Shown here piece after piece: positions 43,735-53,896 of a stretch of DNA of 64,000 nt. Each line of letters starts with the position of its first letter. Positions within the stretch are counted from its first letter, which is position 1. A model generated the notes under the pieces. That model did no database searches. It was not told the DNA's origin and saw only the letters and a program-made list of their open reading frames with translations. The DNA is from Scleromatobacter sp964418745 (GTDB lineage Bacteria; Pseudomonadota; Gammaproteobacteria; Burkholderiales; Burkholderiaceae_C), in NCBI GenBank assembly GCA_964418745.1, contig CAYQMX010000013.1, forward strand, positions 118,087-182,086, given 5' to 3'. A program made the position numbers and the translations under genes.

Positions 43735-44367
43735 TCAGGCCGCCCCGTCGGCCGGGCTGACGCGGTAAGCGCAGCGGCGGGCGCCGGCCAGCACGTGCTC
43801 CACCCGCTCCACCCGCGCCGCGGCGCCCAGGCAACGCGCGAAGACCTGCAGCTCGGACCGGCACAGCCCCTGGCAGGCCGTGGCCGCGGCGCAGATCGGG
43901 CAATGATCCTCCACCAGCAGCCAGTCGCGGCCCTGCTTCTCGGCGCGCGCCATGTAGCCCTCGCCGGCGCGCAGGGCGGCCAGCCGGCGCACCCGCGCAC
44001 CGAGCGTGGCCAGGCCGGCCAGCGCGGCCGTGTAGGCCGCCAGCTGCTCCTGCTCGCGGGCGGCGACCAGTTGCTCGAGCGCCTGCGGGCCGAGCACGGC
44101 CGCCGCCTGGCGGATCAGGTTGACGGCCAGGTCGGCGTGGCGGTCGGGAAAGCGGGCATGGCCGGCCGCCGTCAGCGACCACAGCCGCGTCGGCCGGCCG
44201 GGGCCGGCGGCCTCGTCGCGCGAGCTCACCAGGCCCTGGGCCTGCAGGGCCTGCAACTGCTTGTGGGCGCCCATCGGCGTGATGGCGCAGGCGCCGGCCA
44301 GCGTGGCCGCCGGCTGCGGCCCGCGGCTCTTGATCTGGTAGAGCAGGCGCTCGGGCGTGGCCGTCAT
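43735..44367 (-). CDS. SufR/COG2345-like winged-helix regulator with cysteine cluster
   Basis: A 210-aa regulator. The N-terminal winged helix is LLYQIKSRGPQPAATLAG, then CAITPMGAHKQLQALQAQG, with the wing at GPGRPTRLWSLTAAG. The C-terminal part holds EDHCPICAAATACQGLCRSE, with Cys156, 159, 165 and 169, recalling the Fe-S cluster region of SufR-type regulators. It may sense oxidative stress or iron. It overlaps the upstream MFS gene by ATGA, so it is made together with the exporter it probably controls through the palindromes at 45619-45643. Confidence 0.82.
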   Translation of the reverse strand: MTATPERLLYQIKSRGPQPAATLAGACAITPMGAHKQLQALQAQGLVSSRDEAAGPGRPTRLWSLTAAGHARFPDRHADLAVNLIRQAAAVLGPQALEQLVAAREQEQLAAYTAALAGLATLGARVRRLAALRAGEGYMARAEKQGRDWLLVEDHCPICAAATACQGLCRSELQVFARCLGAAARVERVEHVLAGARRCAYRVSPADGAA

Positions 44368-45602
44368 CGCACCGCCTCGGTGCGCGCCAGGCGCAGCATC
44401 AGCACCGCCGAGACCACCGCCGCCACCCCGCCCAGCGCCATGATCCAGCGCGTGGACAGCAGCGCGATCCAGCCCCCGGCCAACGCCACGACGACGTTGG
44501 AGACGCAGAAGATGGTCGACAGCAGCCCCATGACGCGGCCCTGCCCGTGCTCGGCGAAGCGCTCCGACATCCAGGCCGGCATCACCGCGTTGTACATCGC
44601 CGTGGGCACGCCCATGGCCATGATGACGACGATGCCCGCCGGGCCGGGCAGCACGGCCATCAGGCCCAGGCAGCCGGCGCCCGCCAGCGCGAACACGGCG
44701 GCGCGGCGCAGCGGATGGCGGCCGCCGCCGCCGAAGCGCCCGGCCAGCACGCTGGTGAGCGTCATGGCCGCGCACTGGCCCGCGGTGACGAGGGCGATGC
44801 CGCGGCTGTCGAAGCCGGCGTTCTGCAGCATCCACAGCGGCGCGAACTCGTAGAGGGTGTTCAGCGCCAGCGTGTAGGCCAGCTGCAGGCCGAAGATCAG
44901 GCCCAGGGTGCGATCGGCGCGCAGCAGCGCCAGCACGTGGCGCTCCGGCGCCGCACCGGCGGCCGCGGCCGGCCGGGCCGGCGCCGCGGGCAGGCCCAGG
45001 AACAACACGGCCACGCACGGCAGCGTCATCGCCGCGGCCAGCACGAACGGCACCGGCTCGCCCAGCGGCAGGGTGAGCCCACCCACCAGCGGGCCCAGCA
45101 GCCAGCCGGCGTACAGGCAGGCGTTGAGCAGCGCGAACGCGCGGGTGCGGTCGATCTGCGCGTGCAGGTCGGCCAGCATCGCACGCGCCACGGCCACGTT
45201 GCTCTCCACCAGCCCGGTGGCGAAGCGCGCCACCACGAACAGCGGGTAGTTGCGCGCCACCAGCGCCGCCGCGGTCAGCAGGTGGCCGGCCAGCGTGGCC
45301 ACCAGCGTGACGGCCAGCACCAGCCGGCGGCCGTGGCGGTCGGACAGCGGGCCGGTGTAGAGGCTGCCGATCAGGATGCCCAGCGGATTGGCCGCCAGCG
45401 CCATGCCCATCAGCACCGACGGCTGCAGGCCGGCGAAGTGCGTGAAGCCGTCCACCGCGCCGCCGACGAAGATCGGCGCCAGGATCGGGTAGGGCATCGA
45501 CACGCCGACGGTGCTCATCAGGCCCAGCAGGCAGACGGCGGCCAGGATCCAGTACGGATGGCGGACGGCGGCCGGCGGGGTCAGGGGCAGCGTCGAGTCC
45601 AT
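44364..45602 (-). CDS. MFS drug-efflux-type transporter
   Basis: A 412-aa protein with 12 predicted helices. The cytoplasmic loop 2-3 has GPLSDRHGRRLVLAV (MFS signature G-x-L-x-D-R-x-G-R-R), and RFATGLVESNVAVARAMLAD follows. The C-terminal half starts near LALLRADRTLGLIFG. The substrate is unknown, but an adjacent autoregulated regulator gene is typical of efflux systems. No ribosome site is visible before the ATG; the short leader suggests near-leaderless translation. Confidence 0.87.
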   Translation of the reverse strand: MDSTLPLTPPAAVRHPYWILAAVCLLGLMSTVGVSMPYPILAPIFVGGAVDGFTHFAGLQPSVLMGMALAANPLGILIGSLYTGPLSDRHGRRLVLAVTLVATLAGHLLTAAALVARNYPLFVVARFATGLVESNVAVARAMLADLHAQIDRTRAFALLNACLYAGWLLGPLVGGLTLPLGEPVPFVLAAAMTLPCVAVLFLGLPAAPARPAAAAGAAPERHVLALLRADRTLGLIFGLQLAYTLALNTLYEFAPLWMLQNAGFDSRGIALVTAGQCAAMTLTSVLAGRFGGGGRHPLRRAAVFALAGAGCLGLMAVLPGPAGIVVIMAMGVPTAMYNAVMPAWMSERFAEHGQGRVMGLLSTIFCVSNVVVALAGGWIALLSTRWIMALGGVAAVVSAVLMLRLARTEAVR

Positions 45603-45618
45603 GCGGGCATTGTCGCCG

Positions 45619-45643
45619 GTTTATAAACTTTCTGTTTATAAAC
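45619..45643. promoter_or_regulatory. Tandem palindromic operator (two GTTTATAAAC) upstream of the MFS/regulator operon
   Basis: Two identical copies of the perfect 10-bp palindrome GTTTATAAAC at 45619-45628 and 45634-45643, separated by 5 bases (centre spacing 15 bp). They sit 16 bases before the MFS start codon. They are a strong AT-rich island in 70% GC DNA and contain TATAAA, a likely -10 element. The best reading is an operator overlapping the promoter, bound by the SufR-like regulator. Confidence 0.75.
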
Positions 45644-45778
45644 CATGCGACAAACGCTGTCGGGCTGGCGCCGGCCGCGCCGCCGCGCCAATTGACTTGA
45701 CTCAAGGACCGGCGCCGGTGCCTGCACCATCATCGCCCGGTTGACCACTTCGACCTGCCGGGTCCGCAAGGAACAGCC

Positions 45779-46876
45779 ATGACACAGATGATGAAAGCCG
45801 CCGTCTTCGTCGAACGCAACCGGATCGAGCTGGCCGACAAGCCCGTGCCGTCCGTCGGGCCCAACGACGCCCTGGTGCGCATCACCACCACCACCATCTG
45901 CGGCACCGACGTGCACATCCTGCGCGGCGAGTACCCGGTGGCCAAGGGGCTGACCGTCGGCCACGAGCCGGTGGGCGTGATCGAGAAGCTGGGCAGCGCC
46001 GTGCAGGGCTACACCGAGGGCCAGCGCGTCATCGCCGGGGCCATCTGCCCCAACTTCAACTCGTACGCGGCGCAGGACGGCGCCCCGTCGCAGGACGGCA
46101 GCTACCTGGTCGCCTCGGGCCGCTGCGGCTGCCACGGCTACAAGGCCACGGCCGGCTGGCGCTTCGGCAACCTGATCGACGGCACCCAGGCCGAGTACGT
46201 GCTGGTGCCCGACGCGCAGGCCAACCTCGCGCCGATTCCCGACGGCCTGACCGACGAACAGGTGCTGATGTGCCCGGACATCATGTCCACCGGCTTCAAG
46301 GGCGCCGAGAACGCGGGCATCCGGATCGGCGACACCGTGGTCGTGTTCGCGCAGGGCCCGATCGGCCTGTGCGCCACCGCCGGCGCACGGCTGATGGGGG
46401 CCAGCACCATCATCGGCGTCGACGGCAACGACCATCGGCTGGGCATCGCCCGCAAGCTGGGCGCCGACATCACGCTGAACTTCAAGACCTGCGACGTGGT
46501 CGAGGAGGTGATGAAGCTCACCGGCGGCCGCGGCGCCGATTCGGCCATCGAGGCGCTGGGCACGCAGGGCACGTTCGAATCGGCGCTGCGCGTGCTCAAG
46601 CCGGGCGGCACCCTGTCCAGCCTGGGCGTCTATTCGGAAGACCTGCGCATCCCGCTGGGGGCGTTCGCCGCCGGGCTGGGCGACCACCGCATCGTCACCG
46701 CCCTGTGCCCGGGCGGCAAGGAGCGCATGCGGCGGTTGATGAACGTGGTCGCCTCGGGCCGGGTGGACCTCGGCGCGCTGGTGACGCACCACTACCGGCT
46801 GGACGACATCGGGTCGGCCTACGAGGTATTCGCCAACCAGCGCGACGGCGTTCTCAAGGTGGCGATCAAGCCCTGA
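45779..46876 (+). CDS. Zinc-dependent alcohol dehydrogenase (isopropanol dehydrogenase-like)
   Basis: A 365-aa medium-chain dehydrogenase. The catalytic zinc site is TICGTDVHILRGEYP and GLTVGHEPVG, and the nucleotide fold includes VVVFAQGPIGLCATAGARL followed by IIGVDGNDHRLGIARKLGAD. The four-cysteine structural zinc lobe is absent, replaced by a GRCGCHGYKATAG stretch, as in the tetrameric secondary-alcohol dehydrogenases of Clostridium/Thermoanaerobacter. The coenzyme is probably NADP(H) or NAD(H). AAGGA lies about 7 bases before the ATG. Confidence 0.9.
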   Translation: MTQMMKAAVFVERNRIELADKPVPSVGPNDALVRITTTTICGTDVHILRGEYPVAKGLTVGHEPVGVIEKLGSAVQGYTEGQRVIAGAICPNFNSYAAQDGAPSQDGSYLVASGRCGCHGYKATAGWRFGNLIDGTQAEYVLVPDAQANLAPIPDGLTDEQVLMCPDIMSTGFKGAENAGIRIGDTVVVFAQGPIGLCATAGARLMGASTIIGVDGNDHRLGIARKLGADITLNFKTCDVVEEVMKLTGGRGADSAIEALGTQGTFESALRVLKPGGTLSSLGVYSEDLRIPLGAFAAGLGDHRIVTALCPGGKERMRRLMNVVASGRVDLGALVTHHYRLDDIGSAYEVFANQRDGVLKVAIKP

Positions 46877-46937
46877 CCGGCCGGGGCTGGTGCATGATGG
46901 GCCCGTCCCATCACCCGCAACGCGAGCACCCGACCCC

Positions 46938-47462
46938 ATGCCCCGACTCCCCGCCCGCCGGCTCCTGCTCGCCACGCTGCTGCTGCTCGGCGCCTGCGCG
47001 TCGTCGAACCAGGCGCCGCTGCCGACCGTGGCCGCGGTCGACCTGGGCCGCTACGCGGGCACCTGGTACGAGATCGCGCTGCTGCCGACCTGGTTCGAGC
47101 GCAACTGCGCCAGCGACACCCAGGCGCACTACCGCCTGGACGGCGACGAGGTGGAAGTCGTCAACAGTTGCCGGCGCGCCGACGGCCAGGTCGAATCGGC
47201 CACCGGCCACGCCCACGCCGCCGAGGGCTCGGGCAACGCGAAGCTGCGGGTGAGCTTCTTCCGTCCCTTCTACGCCGACTACTGGGTGCTCGCGCTCGAC
47301 CCGTCCTACACCCACGTGCTGGTGGGCGAGCCGGGGCGCCAGTACGCCTGGATCCTCTCGCGCACGCCGCTGCTGGACGCCGCCGCCCGCGAGGCGCTGC
47401 TGGCGCGCGCGCAGGCACTCGGATTCGACCGCGCGGCGTTCCGGCTGACCCCGCAGCACTAG
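46938..47462 (+). CDS. blc: Outer-membrane lipocalin (Blc-like)
   Basis: A 174-aa lipoprotein. The signal peptide ends in the lipobox LGAC (Cys20), and Ala-Ser-Ser follow, suiting outer-membrane sorting. The lipocalin motif is GRYAGTWYEIALLPTWFER, with later strands AKLRVSFFRPFYADYWVLAL and GRQYAWILSRTP. Blc-type lipocalins bind fatty acids or lysophospholipids at the envelope. It lies 61 bases after the alcohol dehydrogenase gene; an ATG at 46890 is less likely. Confidence 0.9.
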   Translation: MPRLPARRLLLATLLLLGACASSNQAPLPTVAAVDLGRYAGTWYEIALLPTWFERNCASDTQAHYRLDGDEVEVVNSCRRADGQVESATGHAHAAEGSGNAKLRVSFFRPFYADYWVLALDPSYTHVLVGEPGRQYAWILSRTPLLDAAAREALLARAQALGFDRAAFRLTPQH

Positions 47463-47574
47463 GATGCGCGGCGCCGGACGACCCGGTGCCGATGCGAATC
47501 GATCGCAGGCGCCGGATCCGTGTCGCGGCGTCGACATACCCCTCACCGTGTTTGCATATACCCGGAACCGGTCA

Positions 47575-47602
47575 TTGCGTTGCCACGCCCGCGACGTAAA
47601 CT
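47575..47602 (+). promoter_or_regulatory. Likely promoter of the thiamine operon
   Basis: TTGCGT (47575-47580), a 16-base spacer and TAAACT (47597-47602) would start transcription near 47609, exactly where the TPP aptamer begins. The boxes are only moderate matches to sigma-70, but the position is convincing. Confidence 0.5.
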
Positions 47603-47608
47603 CGCATC

Positions 47609-47710
47609 CGCTCCGGGGTGCATCCGCCAAGAGATGCTGAGACGACCGATGGAAGGTGGAATGAGGTCGAACCCGAGAACTTGAACCGGCTAGTACCGGC
47701 GTAAGGAGAG
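47609..47710 (+). promoter_or_regulatory. TPP riboswitch (THI element)
   Basis: Contains the conserved thi-box parts in order: CTCCGGGGTGC at the 5' side, ATGCTGAGA (pyrimidine-sensor loop), ACCCGAGAACTTGAACCGG, then CTAGTACCGGCGTAAGGAG. CTCC at 47611-47614 can pair with GGAG at 47705-47708 to form P1. Located about 100 bases before thiC, it should switch off thiC expression when thiamine diphosphate is plentiful. Confidence 0.93.
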
Positions 47711-47729
47711 CTGCACACGCCCGCGAGGG

Positions 47730-47746
47730 GATGCCGCAACGGCATC
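47730..47746 (+). promoter_or_regulatory. Hairpin in the riboswitch expression platform
   Basis: GATGCCG-CAA-CGGCATC forms a 7-bp stem between the aptamer and the thiC start. There is no T-run after it, so control is more likely at translation initiation or by Rho than by intrinsic termination. Confidence 0.5.
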
Positions 47747-47806
47747 GTCGCGCAAGGTCGGAGCACCGTCCGGAGCATGAAGACTTCCCTTTGGACCGGA
47801 GCCTCG

Positions 47807-49731
<1,925 letters not shown>

Positions 49732-49735
<4 letters not shown>

Positions 49736-50904
49736 GCCGCATCGGCGTCGCGGGCGCGGGCGTGGCCGGCCGGCTGCTCGCGTTCCAGCTGGCCCGCCTG
49801 GGCCACGAGGTCGACGTGTTCGATCCGGCGCCCGACGGGGCGGCGCCGGCGGGCGCGCTGGCGCATCCGGCCGCCGCCTTTACCGCGGCCGGCATGCTCA
49901 GCCCGCTGGCCGAGCTCGACCACGCGCCGCCCGAGATCGCCGAGCGCGGCTGGCGCTCGCTGGACCTGTGGCCGGGGATCGTGACCGGGCTCGCGCCGGG
50001 CGACCGCACGCCCGGGCTGTTCCGCCGCAACGGCAGCGTGCTGGTGGCGCACCCGGCCGACGCCGGCGCGGCGCGACGCGTGCTGGCGCGCATCCAGGCC
50101 GCGCAGGCGCAGGGCGCGCGCGACCTGTCGCACGACGCGGCGGACACCGCGCACACGACCACGCTGCAGCTGACCCCGCAGCGCGACCGACCGGCCGGCC
50201 ACCAGCCGCAACCGCTGGCGCGCGCCGCGCTGGCAGAGCTGGAGCCCGCGCTGCAGCCGGGCCTGCTGGCCTGGCTGCTGCCCGGCGAGGGCCAGATCGA
50301 CGCCGCGCGGGTGCTGCCGGCGCTGGTGGCCGCCAGCCCCGCGGTGCGCTGGCACTGGGGCCGCCAGGTGACGCAGGTGGAGCCGCACGTGCTGCACGTG
50401 GCCGGCCGCCGGCCGGCGCGCTACGACGTCGTCGCCGACACGCGCGGCCTGGGCGCCCGCCCGGCGCTGGCGTTGCGCGGCGTGCGCGGCGAGCTGCTGT
50501 GGCTGCACGCGCCCGGGCTGGGGCTGCGCCGGCCGGTGCGCTGCATCCATGCGCGCCACCGCGTCTACCTGGTGCCGCGCCAGGGCGACCTGGTCGTCGT
50601 CGGCGCCACCGAGATCGACTGCGAGGACCGCTCGCCGGTCAGCGTGCGCAGCGCCCTCGAGCTGCTCAGCGCGGCGCACAGCATCGTGCCGCAGCTGGCG
50701 GAGGCCCGCATCGTGCGGCTGGACACGCAGCTGCGCCCCGCCACCCCGGACCAGCGCCCGCACCTGCACTGCGAGCCGGGCCTGATCCGCATCAACGGGC
50801 TGTTCCGCCACGGCTTCCTGCTGGCGCCGGCCCTCGTCGAGGAAGCCCTGGAGCGCACCGGCCTGCTGCTGGGCGCACGCCGCAAGGAGTTCAGCCATGC
50901 ATGA
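49732..50904 (+). CDS. thiO: Glycine oxidase ThiO (FAD-dependent)
   Basis: A 390-aa FAD enzyme that makes iminoglycine for the thiazole ring, the aerobic replacement for ThiH. The FAD motif is IGVAGAGVAGRLLAFQLARL at the N-terminus, AFTAAGMLSPLAEL follows, and the C-terminal strand LIRINGLFRHGFLLAP fits DAO-family oxidases. A low-complexity insertion of about 30 residues (near 125-160, HDAADTAHTTTLQLTPQRD) is unusual. It is translationally coupled to thiC and overlaps thiS by 8 bases. Confidence 0.9.
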
Positions 50905-51142
50905 AGGAGACAACGTGTTCCCGGCCCGTCGCAAGCGCACCGGCAACGTGCTGGTCAACGGCAAGCCGCATCCGTGGCGGCTCGGACTGACCGTGGCCGA
51001 CGTGCTCGTCGAGCGCGGCAGCGACGACGAGTTCGTCGCCACCGCCGTCAACACCCGCTTCGTGCCGCGCGCGGCGCGCCTGGACACGCCCCTGTGGCCC
51101 GACGACCGTGTCGTCGTGTTCGCGGCCATCGTCGGAGGCTGA
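50897..51142 (+). CDS. thiS: Sulphur carrier protein ThiS
   Basis: A ubiquitin-like sulphur carrier of 81 aa ending in the required Gly-Gly (VVVFAAIVGG). The C-terminal glycine is thiocarboxylated and gives sulphur to ThiG. The core NVLVNGKPHPWRLGLTVADV matches ThiS. The start at 50897 has AAGGAG with a 7-base spacer but gives a basic N-terminal extension. A GTG at 50915 also has AAGGAG, with a 5-base spacer, and gives a more usual length. Confidence 0.9.
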   Translation: MHEGDNVFPARRKRTGNVLVNGKPHPWRLGLTVADVLVERGSDDEFVATAVNTRFVPRAARLDTPLWPDDRVVVFAAIVGG

Positions 51143-51144
51143 CG

Positions 51145-51972
51145 ATGCGGCTCGATTTCTCCGCGGCGGCGCCCTCGCCCTGGCGCGTCTACGGCCAGCG
51201 GCTGGACAGCCGCTTCCTGATCGGCAGCGCCGGCTACGACTCGCCCGCGGTGCTCGCCGACGCGATCGCGGCCTCCGGCGCGCAGGTGGTCACGGTGGGC
51301 CTGAAGCGCGAGCTGGCCGGCGACCCGGCGCCGCAAGGCGGCGACGCCGTGGCCATGCTGCGCGCCGTCTGCGCCAGCGCCGGCGCGCGGCTGCTTCCCA
51401 ACACCGCCGGCTGCCGCAGCGCGCGCGAGGCGGTGCTGCTGGCGCAGATGGCGCGCGAGCTGTTCGACACGACCTGGATCAAGCTGGAGGTGATCGGCGA
51501 CGACCACACCCTGCAGCCCGATCCGTTCGAGCTGGTCGATGCCGCGGCGCACCTCACCCGCCTGGGCTTCCAGGTGTTTCCGTACTGCACCGACGACCTG
51601 ATCGTCTGCCGCCGCCTGCTGGCCGCGGGCTGCCAGGTGCTGATGCCGTGGGCCGCGCCGATCGGCTCGGGCCAGGGCGTGCTCGACCCCGCCGCGCTGC
51701 GCACGCTGCGCGCCCGCCTGCCGGGCGTGCCGCTGATCGTCGACGCGGGCCTGGGCGCGCCCTCGCACGCCGCGTTCGCGATGGAGCTGGGCTACGACGG
51801 CGTGCTGCTGAACTCGGCCGTCGCGCAGTCGGTGAACCCGCCGCACATGGCGATGGCCTTCGCCCATGCGATCGCCGCCGGCCGGCTCGGCTACGAGGCC
51901 GGCCTGATCGCGCCGCAGGACATGGCGCGCCCGAGCACGCCCTGCGGCAACGAGCCGATCCTGGTGGACTGA
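51145..51972 (+). CDS. thiG: Thiazole synthase ThiG
   Basis: A 275-aa TIM-barrel enzyme that builds thiazole phosphate from 1-deoxyxylulose 5-phosphate, iminoglycine (ThiO) and ThiS thiocarboxylate. The Schiff-base lysine is Lys113 in TTWIKLEVIGD. LLPNTAGCRSAREAVLLA and the phosphate loop VDAGLGAPSHAAFAMELG are typical. It starts 2 bases after thiS. Confidence 0.95.
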   Translation: MRLDFSAAAPSPWRVYGQRLDSRFLIGSAGYDSPAVLADAIAASGAQVVTVGLKRELAGDPAPQGGDAVAMLRAVCASAGARLLPNTAGCRSAREAVLLAQMARELFDTTWIKLEVIGDDHTLQPDPFELVDAAAHLTRLGFQVFPYCTDDLIVCRRLLAAGCQVLMPWAAPIGSGQGVLDPAALRTLRARLPGVPLIVDAGLGAPSHAAFAMELGYDGVLLNSAVAQSVNPPHMAMAFAHAIAAGRLGYEAGLIAPQDMARPSTPCGNEPILVD

Positions 51973-51982
51973 GGCCGCCGCC

Positions 51983-53626
51983 ATGACCGAACCCGACACC
52001 GGTGCCCGCCGTCCCGTCGTGTGGACGATCTCCGGCACCGACAGCGGCGGCGGCGCCGGCCTGCACGCCGACACGCGCGCCCTCGACGCCTTCGGCGTGC
52101 ACGGCGCCTGCGCCGTCGCCGCGGTGACCGCGCAGCACTCGCTGGCGGTCACCCGCGTGGCGCCGGTGGCGCCCGACGTGCTGGACGCGCAGCTCGCCGC
52201 ACTGGCCGACGACATGCCGCCCGACGCGATCAAGACCGGCCTGCTGGGCAGCCTGGACAACCTGCGCGTGGTGGTCGCCTGGGTGCGGCGCCTGCGCGAA
52301 CGCTGCCCGGACCGGCCCGTGCCGCTGGTGGTCGACCCGGTGTTCGGCGCCACCACCGGCGCGCCGTTCGCCGACGCCGCGCTGCGCGCCGCCTACCGCG
52401 ACGAGCTGCTGCCGCTGGCAACGCTGGCCACGCCCAACGTGGCCGAGGCGCGCGCGCTGGTGCCGTCGTCGCAGCTGCTAGGCCCGGAGGCCCTCGCGCG
52501 CGCCTGGCGCGTGTTCGGCGCGCGCGCGGTGGTGGTCACCGGCGGCGACGGCGACCGGCTGGCCGAGGAGGAGATCGAGCGCCTGTCCACCGCGCGACTG
52601 GCCTCGCGACTGGCCGAGATCGATGCGCGTGCCGCCTGGGCGCACGACTGGCTGGACGCGGAGCACGGCCCGCGCAGTCGCGGCTGGCTGGCCGGCCGCC
52701 GCATCGAGACCGCCCACGACCACGGCACCGGCTGCGTGTTCGCCGCGGCCGCCGCCGCGGCGCTGGCGCACGGCTTCGTCGCCGCCGACGCCGTGGTGCT
52801 GGCCAAGATGGCCACCAGCGAGGGCCTGCGCCACGCCTACGCGGCCGGCGACGGCGCCGGCCCGGTGGCGCCGCGCGCCGGCTTCGCCAGCCGGCTGGAC
52901 AACCTGCCCGCACTCGATCCGCTGCCGCACGCGCCGTCGCGCTTCGCGTTCCCGGCGATGCCCGGACACACCCGCGGCCTCTACGCGATCGTCGACAGCA
53001 GCGACTGGGTCGCGCGCGTGCTGGCCGAGGGCGTGCGCCTGGTGCAGCTGCGCATCAAGGCCGCGCCGGACGACGTGCTGGTACGCGAGATCCGGGCCGC
53101 GGTGGCCATCGCGCGCGCGGTGGGCGCCACGCTGGTCGTCAACGACCACTGGGCGCTGGCGCTCGAGCTCGGCGCGCACGGCGTCCACCTGGGCCAGGAC
53201 GACCTGGACCGGGTCGACATCGACGCCCTGCACCACGCCGGCCTGCTGCTGGGCATCAGCACCCATTCGTACTGGGAAGTCTGCCGCGCGCGCGCGCTGC
53301 GCCCCAGCTACATCGCCTGCGGCCCGATCCACGCGACCGCCATCAAGCCGATGCCCTGGCTGCCGCAGGGCGATGCCAACCTGGCCTACTGGTGCGCGCT
53401 GCTGCACGACACCCCGGTGGTGGCCATCGGCGGCATGGACGCGACCCGCGCCAGCGCCGCGATGGCGGCCGGCGCCTGGGCCGTGGCGGTGGTGGGCGCG
53501 ATCGCGCGCAGCGACGATCCGCGCGCGGCCATCGGCGCGCTGCGCCAGGCGGTGCGGGCGACGCCGACCGCGACGCGGCCGGCCGCGCCGGCATTCGCGC
53601 GGACGACGCTGGTGGACGGACGCTGA
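51983..53626 (+). CDS. thiDE: Fused HMP-phosphate kinase ThiD and thiamine-phosphate synthase ThiE
   Basis: A 547-aa bifunctional enzyme. Residues about 10-270 are the ribokinase-fold ThiD (TISGTDSGGGAGLHADTRAL, DAIKTGLLGS, ETAHDHGTGCVFAAAAAAAL). Residues about 330-525 are ThiE (LRIKAAPDDVL, NDHWALALELGAHGVHLGQD, YIACGPIHATAIKP, AIGGMDATRA). Together they phosphorylate HMP-P and join it with thiazole phosphate. It is the last gene of the operon and is followed by a stable hairpin. Confidence 0.94.
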   Translation: MTEPDTGARRPVVWTISGTDSGGGAGLHADTRALDAFGVHGACAVAAVTAQHSLAVTRVAPVAPDVLDAQLAALADDMPPDAIKTGLLGSLDNLRVVVAWVRRLRERCPDRPVPLVVDPVFGATTGAPFADAALRAAYRDELLPLATLATPNVAEARALVPSSQLLGPEALARAWRVFGARAVVVTGGDGDRLAEEEIERLSTARLASRLAEIDARAAWAHDWLDAEHGPRSRGWLAGRRIETAHDHGTGCVFAAAAAAALAHGFVAADAVVLAKMATSEGLRHAYAAGDGAGPVAPRAGFASRLDNLPALDPLPHAPSRFAFPAMPGHTRGLYAIVDSSDWVARVLAEGVRLVQLRIKAAPDDVLVREIRAAVAIARAVGATLVVNDHWALALELGAHGVHLGQDDLDRVDIDALHHAGLLLGISTHSYWEVCRARALRPSYIACGPIHATAIKPMPWLPQGDANLAYWCALLHDTPVVAIGGMDATRASAAMAAGAWAVAVVGAIARSDDPRAAIGALRQAVRATPTATRPAAPAFARTTLVDGR

Positions 53627-53635
53627 GCGGCTGCC

Positions 53636-53660
53636 GGCCCGGCGCACTGGCCGCCGGGCC
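53636..53660 (+). terminator. GC hairpin after thiDE
   Basis: GGCCCGGCG-CACTGGC-CGCCGGGCC forms a perfect 9-bp stem 9 bases after the thiDE stop codon. No T-run follows, so it may act as a Rho-assisted terminator or protect the 3' end of the thi mRNA. Confidence 0.55.
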
Positions 53661-53896
53661 TCGGTCGTGGGATGGGCCGGCCCATGATCCGGGCGCATGC
53701 TCGTCCTCAGCGGGGGTCGGCGGCGCGCAGCTTGCGCAGGCGCGCCGCCAGGCACAGGTCGTTCGATGGCCGCACGCCAGGCGGGTCGCCGGCGCGGCCG
53801 CCATCGGTGCCCGGACGGCCCTCGTCCCTGCCGCTGCCGATCCGGCCACCCGCGACGGCGGCGCTTCCCGGCCAGTCCTTTCCAGGAGAGCACGAG

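Noticed and set aside
47611..47801. Pairing of the aptamer 5' strand CTCCGG with the thiC ribosome site CCGGAG
   Set aside because: It would hide the ribosome site when TPP is absent, the opposite of the expected control, and six GC-rich bases match easily by chance.
47777..47806. Upstream in-frame ATG as the thiC start
   Set aside because: Its purine run CCGGAG is only one base from the ATG, whereas ATG 47807 has the same motif at an ideal distance.
53672..53685. 14-bp palindrome ATGGGCCGGCCCAT after the thi operon
   Set aside because: Fully GC-type palindrome without half-site repeat or regulator nearby; likely chance in 70% GC DNA, and the better hairpin at 53636-53660 already marks the operon end.
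53697..53770. Minus-strand frame ending CLAARLRKLRAADPR, recalling the end of a helix-turn-helix regulator
   Set aside because: Only about 20 codons fit and nothing upstream continues the domain; treated as non-coding leader of the secreted protein gene.
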